Assembly: GCA_016934955.1 (NCBI GenBank)
Contig: JAFGRY010000034.1
Span: 1 to 63,558 of the forward strand
From: a bacterium
GTDB lineage: Bacteria > Zhuqueibacterota > QNDG01 > JAGLOF01
Direction of reading: 5' to 3'
Length of the DNA: 63,558 bases
Below the pieces are notes generated by a model. The model was not told the origin of the DNA and made no database searches. It saw nothing but the letters and a program-made list of their open reading frames with translations. Each line of letters opens with the position of its first letter. Position 1 is the first letter of the stretch. Both the position numbers and the translations under genes were made by a program. Shown here piece by piece: positions 27,376-36,932 of the stretch.

Positions 27376-29253
27376 TCACCCGTCTGTTGGTGATGAGGGA
27401 GGGGAGGGCCGGGGGGCCGTCGTCTCTTCAGGCCCCGGCTGCAGTGCCGCCGCCACGGCCGCGGCCGCCTTTCCGGTCATTCCCGGAACCGCCGCCAGCT
27501 CAGCCGGCGAGGCCCTCCGCATGGCGGCCACGGATCCGAACCGCTTGAACAGAGCCTGCCGCCTCTTCACCCCCACACCGGGGACGGCATCGAGCAGGGA
27601 CGCGAGCGACTGCTTGCCCCGGAGATCGCGATGAAACGCCAGGGCGAACCGGTGGGCCTCATCCCGCAGGCGCTGCAGCAGGTGAAGCCCCGGTGAATGT
27701 TTGGGAATATTCTGGGGAGCGGCAATGCCCGGCACGTACACCTCCTCCAGGCGCTTGGCGAGGCCGATGACCGGCTGATCCTGCAGACCCAGCTCCGCCA
27801 GCACGGCCGCGGCCGCCGAAAGCTGCCCCTTGCCGCCGTCTACCATCAGAAGATCGGGCAGCGGCCGGTCCTCGGCGAGCAGCCGCGTGAAACGGCGCCG
27901 CACCACTTCCGCGATCGATTGGAAATCATCGGCGCCCTCGACCGTTTTTATTCTGTACTTCCGGTATGCCGATTTTTTCGGTTTTCCGTTTTCGAATACG
28001 ACCAGGGACGCGACCGAATCCTCCCCCTGCGTGTTGGAAATATCGACCGCCTCGATATGGAGGGGGGCGCGGGCGAGCCCGAGATCCTTCTGCAGAGCGG
28101 CCACCGGGCCCGGCACCCGGCCGCTGAAGGCCGCTTTCTGCAGCAGATAATCATCCAGAACATGCATTGCATTGTCGGCGCACATCTCCATGAGCCGCGC
28201 CTTTCTGCCCTTCAGGGGCACCGCTATGGACACCTTCCCGCCTTTCTTCTTCGCCAGCCAGCGTTCGACGCTGTCGAGGTCGGCCAGCGGCGTCTGCAGC
28301 AGAATCTCGGAAGGGACGAAAGAGGCGTCGAGATAGTACTGTTTGAGAAAAGATGCCACGATTTCCGCTTCGCCGGCCTCATCGGTGTTCCTGAGAAAAT
28401 AGTGCTTTCTATTGATGATCTTGCCTTCCCTCACATTGAACACCATACCGCACGCTTCCCCGTCCTTTGCGGCCACGGTCACCAGGTCCCGGTCCATCGC
28501 GCCGGCGTCGACGACCTTCTGGCGGTTCCTGAAGGCCTGGATCGAGGTGATCTCGTCCCGGAGCCGGGCGGCCTCTTCAAACTTTTTGTCAGCCGCCTTT
28601 TCACGCATTCGCCTTTCCAGTTCCCGCAGCAGGCGGCTGTCCTCGCCTTTGATAAACGCGGTCGCCTGATCGACGATCGCGGCGTATTCCTCCCTGCCGA
28701 TCCTGCCGATGCAGACACCCGCGCATCTGCCGATATGGTGATTCAGGCAGACCTGGCCTTCGGCGGCATCCGGGGGATCACCGTCAAGTTTCTTGTTACA
28801 GGTTCTCAGGGGAAATATTTTACGCACGGCGTTCATCAGCTGCCGCAGGGCCCCGGCGTCGGTATAGGGTCCGTAATAGGCGGACCCGTCCCTGACGATT
28901 GTTCTGGTGATGAAGATTTTCGGATAGGGGTCGCTGGTAACGCGGATAAAGGGGTAGGATTTATCATCCTTGAGATCGATATTGTACCGGGGCCGGTGCT
29001 CCTTGACGAAATTGGCCTCCATGATGAGGGCTTCGACCTCGGAATCGGTGATGATGGTCTCAAATGCCGTCACCTGCTGCATCAGCCGCCGGTGGCGGGC
29101 GTCTTCATTGTTCCCCGGTTTGAAGTGGCTGCGCAGCCTGCTGCGCAGCTGTCTGGCTTTTCCCACATAAAGGATGGTGCCGTCGCTTTTTTTCAGCAGA
29201 TAGACGCCGGGTTTCTGCGGCGTTCGCTTCAGTTTTTCCTCGACAGGGTTCAT
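27376..29253 (-). CDS. uvrC: Excinuclease ABC subunit C
   Basis: 625 residues, full length. It makes both incisions around bulky DNA lesions in the UvrABC pathway. N-terminal GIY-YIG nuclease (KPGVYLLKKSDGTILYVGKA), a UVR motif around 205-240 (LRELERRMREKAADKKFEEA), the RNase H-like C-terminal nuclease (IEAVDISNTQGED, LLMVDGGKGQLSAA) and a tandem helix-hairpin-helix (VPGVGVKRRQALFKRFGS and VPGMTGKAAAAVA). Its start overlaps the cobB stop by 4 bp (ATGA). Confidence 0.97.
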   Translation of the reverse strand: MNPVEEKLKRTPQKPGVYLLKKSDGTILYVGKARQLRSRLRSHFKPGNNEDARHRRLMQQVTAFETIITDSEVEALIMEANFVKEHRPRYNIDLKDDKSYPFIRVTSDPYPKIFITRTIVRDGSAYYGPYTDAGALRQLMNAVRKIFPLRTCNKKLDGDPPDAAEGQVCLNHHIGRCAGVCIGRIGREEYAAIVDQATAFIKGEDSRLLRELERRMREKAADKKFEEAARLRDEITSIQAFRNRQKVVDAGAMDRDLVTVAAKDGEACGMVFNVREGKIINRKHYFLRNTDEAGEAEIVASFLKQYYLDASFVPSEILLQTPLADLDSVERWLAKKKGGKVSIAVPLKGRKARLMEMCADNAMHVLDDYLLQKAAFSGRVPGPVAALQKDLGLARAPLHIEAVDISNTQGEDSVASLVVFENGKPKKSAYRKYRIKTVEGADDFQSIAEVVRRRFTRLLAEDRPLPDLLMVDGGKGQLSAAAAVLAELGLQDQPVIGLAKRLEEVYVPGIAAPQNIPKHSPGLHLLQRLRDEAHRFALAFHRDLRGKQSLASLLDAVPGVGVKRRQALFKRFGSVAAMRRASPAELAAVPGMTGKAAAAVAAALQPGPEETTAPRPSPPSSPTDG

Positions 29254-29984
29254 CGCTGTTCACCGGTTCCCGCAAGCAGCATCGGCAGTATGTCGCCCGA
29301 TTTTCCCGTCAGCACCTCGTTCGCTTCACCGCTGAGCGGGGTTTCTTCGGTATTGACCTCCACCAGGTACGCGCCCGCCCGGATCGCCAGCAGCGGGAAC
29401 GCGGCCGCCGGGTAGACGCGGGCGGAGGTGCCCACGGCCAGGAAGATGTCGCATGCTTCCGCCGCGGCCTGGGCATCAGCGAGCACCTGCTGCGGCAGCG
29501 GCTCGCCGAACCAGACCACATGCGGCCTCAGCAGTCCCCCGCAGCGGCAGCGCGGCACCGGTTCGGCATTCCGCGCATCCGCGGCCGCCGACACCGCGCC
29601 GCACCGCTGACACCGGTCCTGCATGATATTGCCGTGCAGTTCCAGAACATGCCGGCTTCCGGCCCTGCGGTGGAGCCCGTCTACATTCTGGGTAATCAGC
29701 GTCACCGCTGAAAAACGGCGCTCCAGTTCAGCGAGGGCATAATGGCCCGGATTTGGTGCAACCCCCCTGATGATACCGCGGCGGTACCGGTACCACTCCC
29801 AGACCAGTTCCGGGTTCCGGGCGAAAGCGTCGGGAGTGGCCAGTTCTTCAGGCCGGTATCGCTTCCATAACCCGTCCTCACCTCTGAATGTCGGAACACC
29901 GCTCTCGGCACTGATGCCGGCGCCGGTAAGAATGCAGATCCGGCATTCTTCCCGCATCATCTCTGTCAGTTTCCTGGAAACCAT
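29250..29984 (-). CDS. cobB: NAD-dependent protein deacylase (sirtuin)
   Basis: 244 residues from the ATG at 29984 (AGGA six bases upstream). Removes acyl groups from lysine using NAD. Motifs: GAGISAESGVPTFRG, TQNVDGLHRRAG with the catalytic His in LELHGNI, two Cys pairs for zinc (CQRCG and CRCGG), WFGEPLP and VGTSARVYPA. It lies after the rplS terminator and is coupled to uvrC by a 4-bp overlap, an unusual pairing. Confidence 0.93.
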   Translation of the reverse strand: MVSRKLTEMMREECRICILTGAGISAESGVPTFRGEDGLWKRYRPEELATPDAFARNPELVWEWYRYRRGIIRGVAPNPGHYALAELERRFSAVTLITQNVDGLHRRAGSRHVLELHGNIMQDRCQRCGAVSAAADARNAEPVPRCRCGGLLRPHVVWFGEPLPQQVLADAQAAAEACDIFLAVGTSARVYPAAAFPLLAIRAGAYLVEVNTEETPLSGEANEVLTGKSGDILPMLLAGTGEQR

Positions 29985-30003
29985 CACGGATCCTGCCTGC
30001 TGT

Positions 30004-30048
30004 AAAAAAAAGGGTTCAGCCGCCGGACGTATCAGCAAACTGAACCCT
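30004..30048 (-). terminator. Intrinsic terminator after rplS
   Basis: On the minus strand AGGGTTCAG and CTGAACCCT (30011-30019 and 30040-30048) form a stem with a 20-base loop, followed by a T8 tract. It ends the ffh-rpsP-rplS operon. It also overlaps the upstream region of cobB, which therefore needs its own promoter or read-through. Confidence 0.82.
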
Positions 30049-30070
30049 CATTGTCGTTGCGGGAGAGTTT

Positions 30071-30412
30071 CTACCGTTTTTCCTGGATTTTTGCCGCCTT
30101 ACCCCGAAGATTCCTGATATAGTACAGCTTTGAACGCCTTACTTTACCGCTTCTGACTTTGACAATCTTGGCGATCCTGGGAGAATGGAGGGGAAAAACG
30201 CGCTCTACGCCGATACCGTTGGAAATTTTCCGCACGGTAAATGTCTCATCGATGCCGCCGCCTTTACGCTTGATCACCAGGCCCTTGAACACCTGAACAC
30301 GCTCTTTATCTCCTTCGATTACCCGGTAATGCACTTCGACATCATCACCGGCGACAAATGCAGGCACATCGGTTTTCAACTGATCCGCCACTACCATATC
30401 CAACTGACTCAT
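30071..30412 (-). CDS. rplS: 50S ribosomal protein L19
   Basis: 113 residues, normal length. Sits at the 30S-50S interface. Typical L19 sequence: [30 protein letters not shown] and [22 protein letters not shown] is nine bases before the ATG. Last gene of the rpsP-rimM-trmD-rplS operon, 25 bp after trmD, and followed by a terminator. Confidence 0.98.
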   Translation of the reverse strand: MSQLDMVVADQLKTDVPAFVAGDDVEVHYRVIEGDKERVQVFKGLVIKRKGGGIDETFTVRKISNGIGVERVFPLHSPRIAKIVKVRSGKVRRSKLYYIRNLRGKAAKIQEKR

Positions 30413-30437
30413 TACCCTAGACCTCCTGATACAGAAT

Positions 30438-31145
30438 TTATTTCATACGTTTCGTTTTCGTGCGTTCTTTCAGCAGATCCGGCCGGCGCTTCAACGTTCG
30501 TTCATACGCCTGCTGGTTCCGCCACTCCTCTATATTCGCATGATGCCCCGAAATGAGCACTTCGGGCACCTTCATACCTCTGAATTCCGCCGGACGCGTG
30601 TAATGGGGATAATCGAGCAGCTCTCCCGTGAATGAATCCCCCTCGGCCGAATCGAAATCCCCCAGCACATCCGGAAGCAGCCTCACGACTGCGTCAACGA
30701 CGACCGCGGCCGGCAGTTCGCCGCCGGTGAGAATGTAATCACCGATGGATATCTCATCCGTGACCAGGGATTCAATAACCCGTTCATCCACCCCCCGGTA
30801 ATGACCGCAGAGAAAGACAAGGTGCTCTTCCCTGCTCAGTTCCCAGGCCGTCTCCTGGTGGAATGGTGTGCCCTGGGGCGTCATAAAGATCACCCGGGGG
30901 CGGGATTCCGGGCAATGGGCGATCACCGCATCGAACGCCCTGAACAGCGGCTCGGGCTTCATGATCATTCCCGCACCGCCGCCGTAAGCGTAATCGTCTA
31001 CGGTTTTATGCCTGTCTTCCGTAAAATCACGCAAATCCCAAAGAACGATATCGACAATATCCTTTTCCCGGGCGCGCCTGATGATGCTGTCACCGAGGGC
31101 GCCTTCGATCATTCCGGGAAACGGTGTAATGACATCAACTCTCAT
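30438..31145 (-). CDS. trmD: tRNA (guanine-N1)-methyltransferase
   Basis: 235 residues, full length. Methylates G37 next to the anticodon of tRNAs reading CNN and CGG codons, preventing frameshifts. SPOUT-type knot motifs: [29 protein letters not shown], and [14 protein letters not shown]. The start overlaps the rimM end by 11 bp. Confidence 0.98.
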   Translation of the reverse strand: MRVDVITPFPGMIEGALGDSIIRRAREKDIVDIVLWDLRDFTEDRHKTVDDYAYGGGAGMIMKPEPLFRAFDAVIAHCPESRPRVIFMTPQGTPFHQETAWELSREEHLVFLCGHYRGVDERVIESLVTDEISIGDYILTGGELPAAVVVDAVVRLLPDVLGDFDSAEGDSFTGELLDYPHYTRPAEFRGMKVPEVLISGHHANIEEWRNQQAYERTLKRRPDLLKERTKTKRMK

Positions 31146-31698
31146 TAATATCCAGCAGACCGTCGATCGGATCGATCCGGATCAGGCGTTTCTCCGCGTC
31201 GATCACCTTGACAAAATAATCGACCGCCGGCACAAGCACTTCCCGGCCGCCGGCATCGATGACGAGAAGATCCTGGCCCGCCGTCTCCATCACTTCCCTT
31301 ACCGTCCCGACATAGGCATCCGTCACGGTTTCCACCCTGAACCCCTCGATGTCGACGGATTCAAGTTCGCCCTCAGCGGCGGCGGGCAGATCGTCGCGCG
31401 TGACCGAGACGCTGCAGCCCCGCCATGTCTCGGCGGCCGTCCGGTCGGTCACTCCCCGTAATTTGACAATGAGCATTGACGGCTGTCTGCGAATCTCCGC
31501 GACCTCGAACCACTGACGCTTTCCGGCACCTTCCAGGCACACACGCTGCAGCGAGAGGAGCCGTTCCGCGGAAATTCCTTCAGGAACTACTTTTATCTCA
31601 CCTTTGATGCCATGCGCCCTGGTGACTCGTCCAACAGGGACCAGATCGACGTTCTTCTCACCCACGCGTGCACCAGGGACAATCATCGTATCATTCAA
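31135..31698 (-). CDS. rimM: 16S rRNA processing protein RimM
   Basis: 187 residues. Helps mature the head of the 30S subunit and binds ribosomal protein S19. N-terminal RimM barrel ([16 protein letters not shown]) and C-terminal PRC-like barrel ([18 protein letters not shown]). Overlaps both neighbours, khpA by 8 bp and trmD by 11 bp, as in tightly coupled translation operons. Confidence 0.95.
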   Translation of the reverse strand: MNDTMIVPGARVGEKNVDLVPVGRVTRAHGIKGEIKVVPEGISAERLLSLQRVCLEGAGKRQWFEVAEIRRQPSMLIVKLRGVTDRTAAETWRGCSVSVTRDDLPAAAEGELESVDIEGFRVETVTDAYVGTVREVMETAGQDLLVIDAGGREVLVPAVDYFVKVIDAEKRLIRIDPIDGLLDINES

Positions 31699-31921
31699 GA
31701 ATTTCGAGGACCGCCCGCTTCCCGCGCTTTGCCGAGGCGGCAGCCAGCAGTGTTCTGATCGATTTAGCGGTCTGTCCTTTTCTGCCGATTACCTTTCCGA
31801 GGTCTCCATCACCCACCCGAAGTTCATAAACGGTCGTTTTTTCTCCTTCGACTTCAGCAACGTGAACGGCTTCCGGGTTGTCAACCAAGTGCTTTGCGAT
31901 ATACTCGACGAAATCTTTCAT
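31691..31921 (-). CDS. khpA: KH-domain RNA-binding protein KhpA
   Basis: 76 residues, essentially one KH domain with the RNA-binding loop [14 protein letters not shown]. Family members (YlqC/KhpA) bind RNA with KhpB and affect cell division and ribosome biogenesis. It sits between rpsP and rimM, the usual place. Confidence 0.93.
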   Translation of the reverse strand: MKDFVEYIAKHLVDNPEAVHVAEVEGEKTTVYELRVGDGDLGKVIGRKGQTAKSIRTLLAAASAKRGKRAVLEILE

Positions 31922-32087
31922 AAGCTACCTCCCCAATTTCAGTGTCGCATTCGTCCCGGTTTTTTGCCCCACTCCGCCCCGATGTTCTCAGGACGGCATA
32001 TCACTTACGCCTGGTGAATATGCAGAGATACCATCAATACAGGTAACTGACTCCTCTTTTCAATGCGATGAACAGTGCCGGCGGCGG

Positions 32088-32708
32088 CTATTCGCCGTCT
32101 TTCTTTGCTTCTTCCGGTTCCGCGTCAGCCGCGTTTCCCTCTGCCTGTGCCTCTTCAGCAGGTGCCTCTTCGGGAGCCGCCTCTTCCGCAGGGGCCGCTT
32201 CGGGAGCCGCCTCTTCCGCAGGGGCCGCTTCCGGCGGTGCCGCTTCCGCAGGGGCGGCTTCCGCCGCGGGCTTCTCTTCTTCGGCCTGTGCCGCAGCCTC
32301 TTTCTCTTTCTGCTCAGCCTCTTCGGCGGCCGCTTTGGCCTCTTTCTTTTTCACGTCCTGCTTCTTTTCCTGCAGGCGTTTCTTCTCGATCTGCAGCACT
32401 TCCCAGCGCTTCATCTCGTCTTCGATCTCTTTGTCACTCAGGCCTCTTTTACGCAGGGCGCGCTCATGCATGATGCCCTGGGCCTTGAGTATGGTTCTGA
32501 CTGTGTCGCTCAGGGTCGCGCCCTGATCCAGCCAGTAATTGACCCGGTCGGTTTTGACCTCGATTTCCGGAGGATCACTGATGGGAGAGTAGGTACCGAC
32601 GTTTTCGATGTAGCGGCCGTCTCTGGCTTTTCGGGAATCCAGAACGACTATCCTGTAGAACGGCCGTTTTTTCCGGCCCATTCGAGTCAATCTCATTTTT
32701 ACTGCCAA
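32088..32708 (-). CDS. rpsP: 30S ribosomal protein S16 with a long Ala/Glu-rich tail
   Basis: 206 residues, over twice the usual 80-90. Residues 1-85 are ordinary S16 ([30 protein letters not shown]). Residues about 100-130 form a charged helix; 130-206 is low-complexity Ala/Glu/Pro made of repeated [10 protein letters not shown] units. The start is a TTG at 32708: AGGAGG lies five bases before it, and it restores the canonical MAVK start, whereas the ATG four codons later is 17 bases from the ribosome site. The tail would be disordered and acidic on the solvent side. Followed by 166 bp without a gene before khpA. Confidence 0.95.
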   Translation of the reverse strand: MAVKMRLTRMGRKKRPFYRIVVLDSRKARDGRYIENVGTYSPISDPPEIEVKTDRVNYWLDQGATLSDTVRTILKAQGIMHERALRKRGLSDKEIEDEMKRWEVLQIEKKRLQEKKQDVKKKEAKAAAEEAEQKEKEAAAQAEEEKPAAEAAPAEAAPPEAAPAEEAAPEAAPAEEAAPEEAPAEEAQAEGNAADAEPEEAKKDGE

Positions 32709-32745
32709 GAAAACCTCCTAATTGCTTACATATCGATTCTACGTG

Positions 32746-34071
32746 TCAAAAACCCGCGGGCAGGCCGCCCGGGAATCCCTTCCCGCCGGCACGCCCCAGC
32801 TGTTTAACCATTTTCTGCATCGCCCTGAACTGATTCAGAAGCCTGTTGACCTCCTGAACGCTCGTTCCGCTCCCGCGGGCGATTCGCTTGCGGCGGCTGC
32901 CGTTGAGAATCTGCGGCCGCTGCCGTTCCTCCCTGGTCATGGAGTTGATTATCGCCTCCACCTGCACCAGGGCGCCGTCATCGACCTGCAGCCCCTTCAG
33001 CTTCGATCCCGCACCCGGGATCATACCGGTCAGCTGGCTCAGCGGCCCCATTTTCTTCACCTGCCGGAGTTGATCCTGGAAATCCTCCAGCGTGAAGTCA
33101 TGTTTTTTGATCCGCCTGGCCAGCCTGTCGGCCGTTTTCTGATCGACCGCTTCCTGGGCCTTTTCCACCAGGGTCAGCACATCTCCCATGCCGAGTATTC
33201 TGGACGCCATCCTGTCGGGATGGAACACTTCCAGATCCCCGGGCTTTTCTCCGTTGGAGATGAATTTGACCGGCTTTCCGGTGACCGCCCTGATGGAAAG
33301 CGCTGCGCCGCCCTTGGCATCGCCGTCCAGCTTGGTCAGGACAACGCCGTCGAAATCGAGACGTTCCTGAAAGACGGATGCGGAGCGAACCGCATCCTGC
33401 CCGGTCATGCTGTCGGCGACGAACAGTATCTCGGCCGGCTTCAGCGCCTTTTTTAGATCGACCAGTTCCGCCATCATGGCTTCATCCACATGAAGCCGTC
33501 CCGCCGTATCGAGCAGCAGCACGTCGTTGCCCTTTTTTCTGGCTTCGGCCACCGCCGCCGCGGCGATACGCGCCGGGGATTCGGTTCCCAGGTCGAATAC
33601 CGGAAGTCCGGCGTTTCCGCCGAGCGTTTTCAGCTGGTCTATCGCCGCCGGGCGATAAATATCGGCCGCCACAAGGAGAGGATTGCGGCCCTGCCTGCCA
33701 AGATAGACTCCCAGCTTGCCGGTAAACGTCGTTTTTCCGGAACCCTGCAAACCGACGATCATAATGACCGTCGGCGGGATCTGATTGAATCGAATAGCGG
33801 TGCTGCGGCTCCCGAGCAGGCGGACCAGTTCATCATGAACGATGCCCACCACCTGCTGTCCCGGGGTTATGCTTTTGAGAACCCTGTCCCCGACCGCCTG
33901 TTCTTCGACCCGGGAAATGAATTCCTTTACGACGCGGAAATTGACATCCGCTTCAAGCAGCACCCGCCGGATCTCCCGCATGGAAGCGGCGATGTTTTTT
34001 TCATTCAGCTTTCCCTGCCCGCGCAGATTGCGGAAAGCGGTATCAAGCTTTTCGATCAGTTCTTCAAACAT
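32746..34071 (-). CDS. ffh: Signal recognition particle GTPase Ffh
   Basis: 441 residues, full length. Binds signal sequences of nascent membrane proteins and delivers ribosomes to FtsY. N domain, G domain with GLQGSGKTTFTGKLG, DTAGRLHVDE and TKLDGDAKGGAAL, and a Met-rich M domain ending MQKMVKQLGR. First gene of the ribosomal operon, 37 bp before rpsP. No SRP RNA was seen next to it. Confidence 0.98.
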   Translation of the reverse strand: MFEELIEKLDTAFRNLRGQGKLNEKNIAASMREIRRVLLEADVNFRVVKEFISRVEEQAVGDRVLKSITPGQQVVGIVHDELVRLLGSRSTAIRFNQIPPTVIMIVGLQGSGKTTFTGKLGVYLGRQGRNPLLVAADIYRPAAIDQLKTLGGNAGLPVFDLGTESPARIAAAAVAEARKKGNDVLLLDTAGRLHVDEAMMAELVDLKKALKPAEILFVADSMTGQDAVRSASVFQERLDFDGVVLTKLDGDAKGGAALSIRAVTGKPVKFISNGEKPGDLEVFHPDRMASRILGMGDVLTLVEKAQEAVDQKTADRLARRIKKHDFTLEDFQDQLRQVKKMGPLSQLTGMIPGAGSKLKGLQVDDGALVQVEAIINSMTREERQRPQILNGSRRKRIARGSGTSVQEVNRLLNQFRAMQKMVKQLGRAGGKGFPGGLPAGF

Positions 34072-34379
34072 CAGCCGTTACCAGGAAAAATCCACTTCCT
34101 GCATAAACTGTAAAAGGTATATAAAAAACATAATTTATGCAAGGTTTTTTTCTAAATAGTCGCTTTTATGCCGCCGCGGCCCGTCTGCTGTTTCCCCGTC
34201 TGCGGCGAACAGTAAAGATAGGCTGTAATATCTGAAGATTCAAGTAAAAAATGAAAAATGGTCTCCGGAACCGGGGAACCTCCGGCCGGGGGACCAATCG
34301 GACACTTTTTGCAAATGCAACTTGCATATGGTGCCAAAATTCAATATTATTCAGAACATATTCCAACGTCGGAGATACG
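34072..34379. other. Divergent intergenic region between ffh and the FAH-family gene
   Basis: About 308 bp with no credible gene. It should carry the promoters of both flanking operons. A possible sigma-70 site for ffh is listed separately. On the plus side GGAG lies five bases before the GTG at 34380. Nothing else stands out. Confidence 0.6.
34116..34142 (-). promoter_or_regulatory. Possible sigma-70 promoter of the ffh operon
   Basis: On the minus strand TTGCAT (34137-34142) and TATACC (34116-34121) are separated by 15 bp in an otherwise AT-rich stretch, about 45 bp before the ffh start. The spacing is short of the ideal 17 bp, so this is tentative. Confidence 0.3.
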
Positions 34380-35282
34380 GTGAAGCTTTTTTCCTTTTTG
34401 CAGAACGACAAGCCGGGTATCGGTGTCGATACCGGTGATGACCTTTTCAATCTCACCAGGGCATTCGACATCTACCAGAAAGCCCAGGGAAGCCGGCAGC
34501 CGGTGCAGGTCGTTTTTCTGCAGATGCTGGTAGAAATGGGCTACTGCAGCGGCCACACGGTTACCCACATCCTCTCCAATTCATGGGTGCAGGCAAAGCT
34601 TGATTCCATTCGCATGGAACCGGGGTTCAGCTGGGAGCTGCCCATAGCCCGCCCCGCCAACATTATCTGTCTCGGACGCAATTACGAGGGACACATACGG
34701 GAACTCAGCGACAGGCGGCCCGAAGAACCGCTCTTTTTCGCCAAATCGCCGGCGGCACTGGCGGCCCACAAGCAGGACATTGTCATTCCCGCCTGGCTGG
34801 ACACCCGGGTCGACCACGAAGCGGAACTGGCGGTTGTCATCGGCAGGACAGCCAAACAGGTCAGCGAAGAAACCGCCATGGAGCATGTCGCCGGCTACAC
34901 CATCGTCAACGACGTGACCGCCAGAACGATGCAGCAGGAAGACATCGCGGCCGGCAACCCCTGGTACCGGTCAAAAAGCCTGGACACGTTCTGTCCCATG
35001 GGGCCCTACATCGTTCCCGCGGACACGGTGAACGATCCCGGAAATCTCGCCATCACCCTCACGGTCAACGGAGAGACGCGGCAGCAGGCCCGCACATCGG
35101 AGCTGATCTTCTCCATCCCGAAGATCATCTCGTACATTTCGGCGTATCTGACCCTGCAGCCCGGAGACATCATCTCCACGGGCACACCTGAAGGCATTTC
35201 GGAAATCTCGGATGGTGACCTCATCGAGATATCGATACAGGGGCTGGGCACACTGACAAACCGGGTCCGCAAAGAGCGGTGA
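34380..35282 (+). CDS. Fumarylacetoacetate hydrolase-family protein
   Basis: 300 residues from the GTG at 34380 (GGAG five bases upstream); an in-frame ATG at 34251 lacks a ribosome site. FAH fold with RPANIICLGRNYEGHI, the metal-ligand block DHEAELAVVIG, YTIVNDVTAR, GNPWYRSKSLDTFCPMGP and STGTPEGIS. The family includes fumarylpyruvate and acylpyruvate hydrolases, oxaloacetate tautomerases/decarboxylases and 2-hydroxyhepta-2,4-diene-1,7-dioate isomerase. The exact substrate cannot be told. First gene of a plus-strand block with the epimerase, hydrolase and sigma-54 activator. Confidence 0.88.
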   Translation: MKLFSFLQNDKPGIGVDTGDDLFNLTRAFDIYQKAQGSRQPVQVVFLQMLVEMGYCSGHTVTHILSNSWVQAKLDSIRMEPGFSWELPIARPANIICLGRNYEGHIRELSDRRPEEPLFFAKSPAALAAHKQDIVIPAWLDTRVDHEAELAVVIGRTAKQVSEETAMEHVAGYTIVNDVTARTMQQEDIAAGNPWYRSKSLDTFCPMGPYIVPADTVNDPGNLAITLTVNGETRQQARTSELIFSIPKIISYISAYLTLQPGDIISTGTPEGISEISDGDLIEISIQGLGTLTNRVRKER

Positions 35283-35307
35283 CTCCATTCGAACAAGGGA
35301 GGGTTTT

Positions 35308-36225
35308 GTGAAAATTCTCGTTACCGGCGGCGCCGGATTTATCGGATCACACCTGTGCGACACATTCATCGAAGCGGGACACGATGTCGTCATCGTGGAC
35401 AACCTGGTAACCGGACGGCGCGAGAACATCAACCCCGAAGCGGCATTCTATCTTATGGATATCCGGTCCCCGGAACTCGCGAAGGTGTTCGCCTACGAAC
35501 GGTTCGACGCGGTCTGCCACCAGGCCGCCCAGATGGATGTGCGAAAATCGGTGGCCGATCCTCTCTTCGACGCCGATGTCAACGTGAAGGGATCGATCAA
35601 CGTCTTTGAAAACTGCGCCCGCCACGGGGTCGGCAAGGTACTGTTCGCTTCCACCGGCGGGGCGATTTACGGGGAGCAGGAATCATTCCCCTGCGACGAG
35701 ACCCATCCCTGCAGACCGGTGTCGCCCTACGGCATCACCAAGTTCACCACGGAAAAATATCTCTACTATTACCGCATGCAGTACGGTCTCGCCCATACGA
35801 TTCTCAGGTACGCGAACGTGTACGGCCCGAGACAGAATCCCCACGGCGAAGCCGGCGTCGTGGCCATATTTACCAGCAGGCTGCTTGCCGGGGAACAGCC
35901 GGTCATCAACGGCGACGGAGGGCAGACCAGGGACTATGTGTTCGTGGGTGATGTCGCCCGGGCGAACCTGCTGAGTCTTACAGGCGGGGAAAACGACGTT
36001 TTCAATGTCGGGACCGGCATTGAAACGGATGTGAACCGCCTCTTCGCGATTCTCAACGAAGAGACCGGCGGCACCGCCGCCGAGCAGCACGGGCCGGCCC
36101 AGCCCGGTGAACAGCGGCGAAGCGTCATCAGCTATGCCAAAGCGGAAAAACTGCTGGGATTCACGCCCGAAATCAATCTTGAGACCGGGCTCAGAAAGAC
36201 CGTCGCCTCATTCAGGAAGCGGTAG
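35308..36225 (+). CDS. NAD-dependent nucleotide-sugar epimerase/dehydratase (GalE-like)
   Basis: 305 residues. Extended short-chain dehydrogenase with the Rossmann motif GGAGFIGSHL at the N-terminus, the catalytic Tyr-Lys pair in SPYGITKFTTEKYL, and LRYANVYGPRQNPHGE. It likely epimerises UDP-glucose or a related UDP-sugar for polysaccharide or lipopolysaccharide synthesis. GTG start with GGGAGGG upstream, 25 bp after the FAH gene. Confidence 0.9.
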   Translation: MKILVTGGAGFIGSHLCDTFIEAGHDVVIVDNLVTGRRENINPEAAFYLMDIRSPELAKVFAYERFDAVCHQAAQMDVRKSVADPLFDADVNVKGSINVFENCARHGVGKVLFASTGGAIYGEQESFPCDETHPCRPVSPYGITKFTTEKYLYYYRMQYGLAHTILRYANVYGPRQNPHGEAGVVAIFTSRLLAGEQPVINGDGGQTRDYVFVGDVARANLLSLTGGENDVFNVGTGIETDVNRLFAILNEETGGTAAEQHGPAQPGEQRRSVISYAKAEKLLGFTPEINLETGLRKTVASFRKR

Positions 36226-36227
36226 GC

Positions 36228-36932
36228 ATGCGCATTCAGTTTCTCGGCACATCATCCGCTCTCGCCGCGGCTGACCGCGGGCCCTCGGCCCTCCTGATAG
36301 GCGTCGCCGATCCGGTGCTCTGCGACTGCGGGGACGGCACGGCCCGGGCTCTGGAGCAGGCCGGTGTCGCCGCCGGCGATCTGGCCGCGGTCATTATCAC
36401 CCACACCCATCCGGATCACTGCTCGGGACTGGTCTGGGTGCTTCAGCAGATGCGCCTCGGAGATCGCTCGCGGGAGCTGACGGTGTATCTGCCTCCGCCC
36501 GCGGTCGCGGGTGTGAAAGCCATGCTCGCCTGGTACGCCATGGAGCCTGAAAAATATCCCTTCTCCTGCCGGTTCACGCCCCTCTCGAGGGAGGCCTTTC
36601 ACCCTGCCGAAGGCCTGGAAGCGGAGGCGATCCCCAACGACCACATGGGACCGGGCAGCGGGGAGGCGAGTTTCAGCATCGTGTTCAGAGAGCGGCATCG
36701 TTCGGTCCTGTACACATCCGACATCCCCTCGTTCGCCCATCTGAAAAGAGAGGAGAGATACGCTCTGGCCATCGCCGAATGCACCCATGTGACGCCGGCG
36801 GATATCCGGGAAGCGATCGGTGCCGGGGCCGAACGGATCATCCTTACCCATATTCCGCCGCAGGGATGCGAGACCGGCGGCGGCCCGGCCGGCTTCGCAT
36901 ACGCGGCCGACGGACAGATCATAGAGGTGTAA
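36228..36932 (+). CDS. MBL-fold hydrolase, ribonuclease Z-like
   Basis: 234 residues. Metallo-beta-lactamase fold with the zinc motif THTHPDHCSG, N-terminal FLGTSSALAAADRGPSALLI typical of RNase Z-like proteins, GDGTARALEQ, and the late metal ligands in YTSDIPSFAHL and LTHIPPQ. Shorter than true RNase Z (about 300 residues) and without its exosite arm, so a small-molecule or nucleotide phosphodiesterase is as likely as tRNA 3'-processing. It lies two bases after the epimerase gene and abuts the next one. Confidence 0.82.
   Translation: MRIQFLGTSSALAAADRGPSALLIGVADPVLCDCGDGTARALEQAGVAAGDLAAVIITHTHPDHCSGLVWVLQQMRLGDRSRELTVYLPPPAVAGVKAMLAWYAMEPEKYPFSCRFTPLSREAFHPAEGLEAEAIPNDHMGPGSGEASFSIVFRERHRSVLYTSDIPSFAHLKREERYALAIAECTHVTPADIREAIGAGAERIILTHIPPQGCETGGGPAGFAYAADGQIIEV

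Noticed and set aside
34072..34379. SRP RNA near ffh
   Set aside because: No GGAA/GNRA-type SRP Alu or S-domain core could be seen; the region looks like ordinary divergent promoter DNA.
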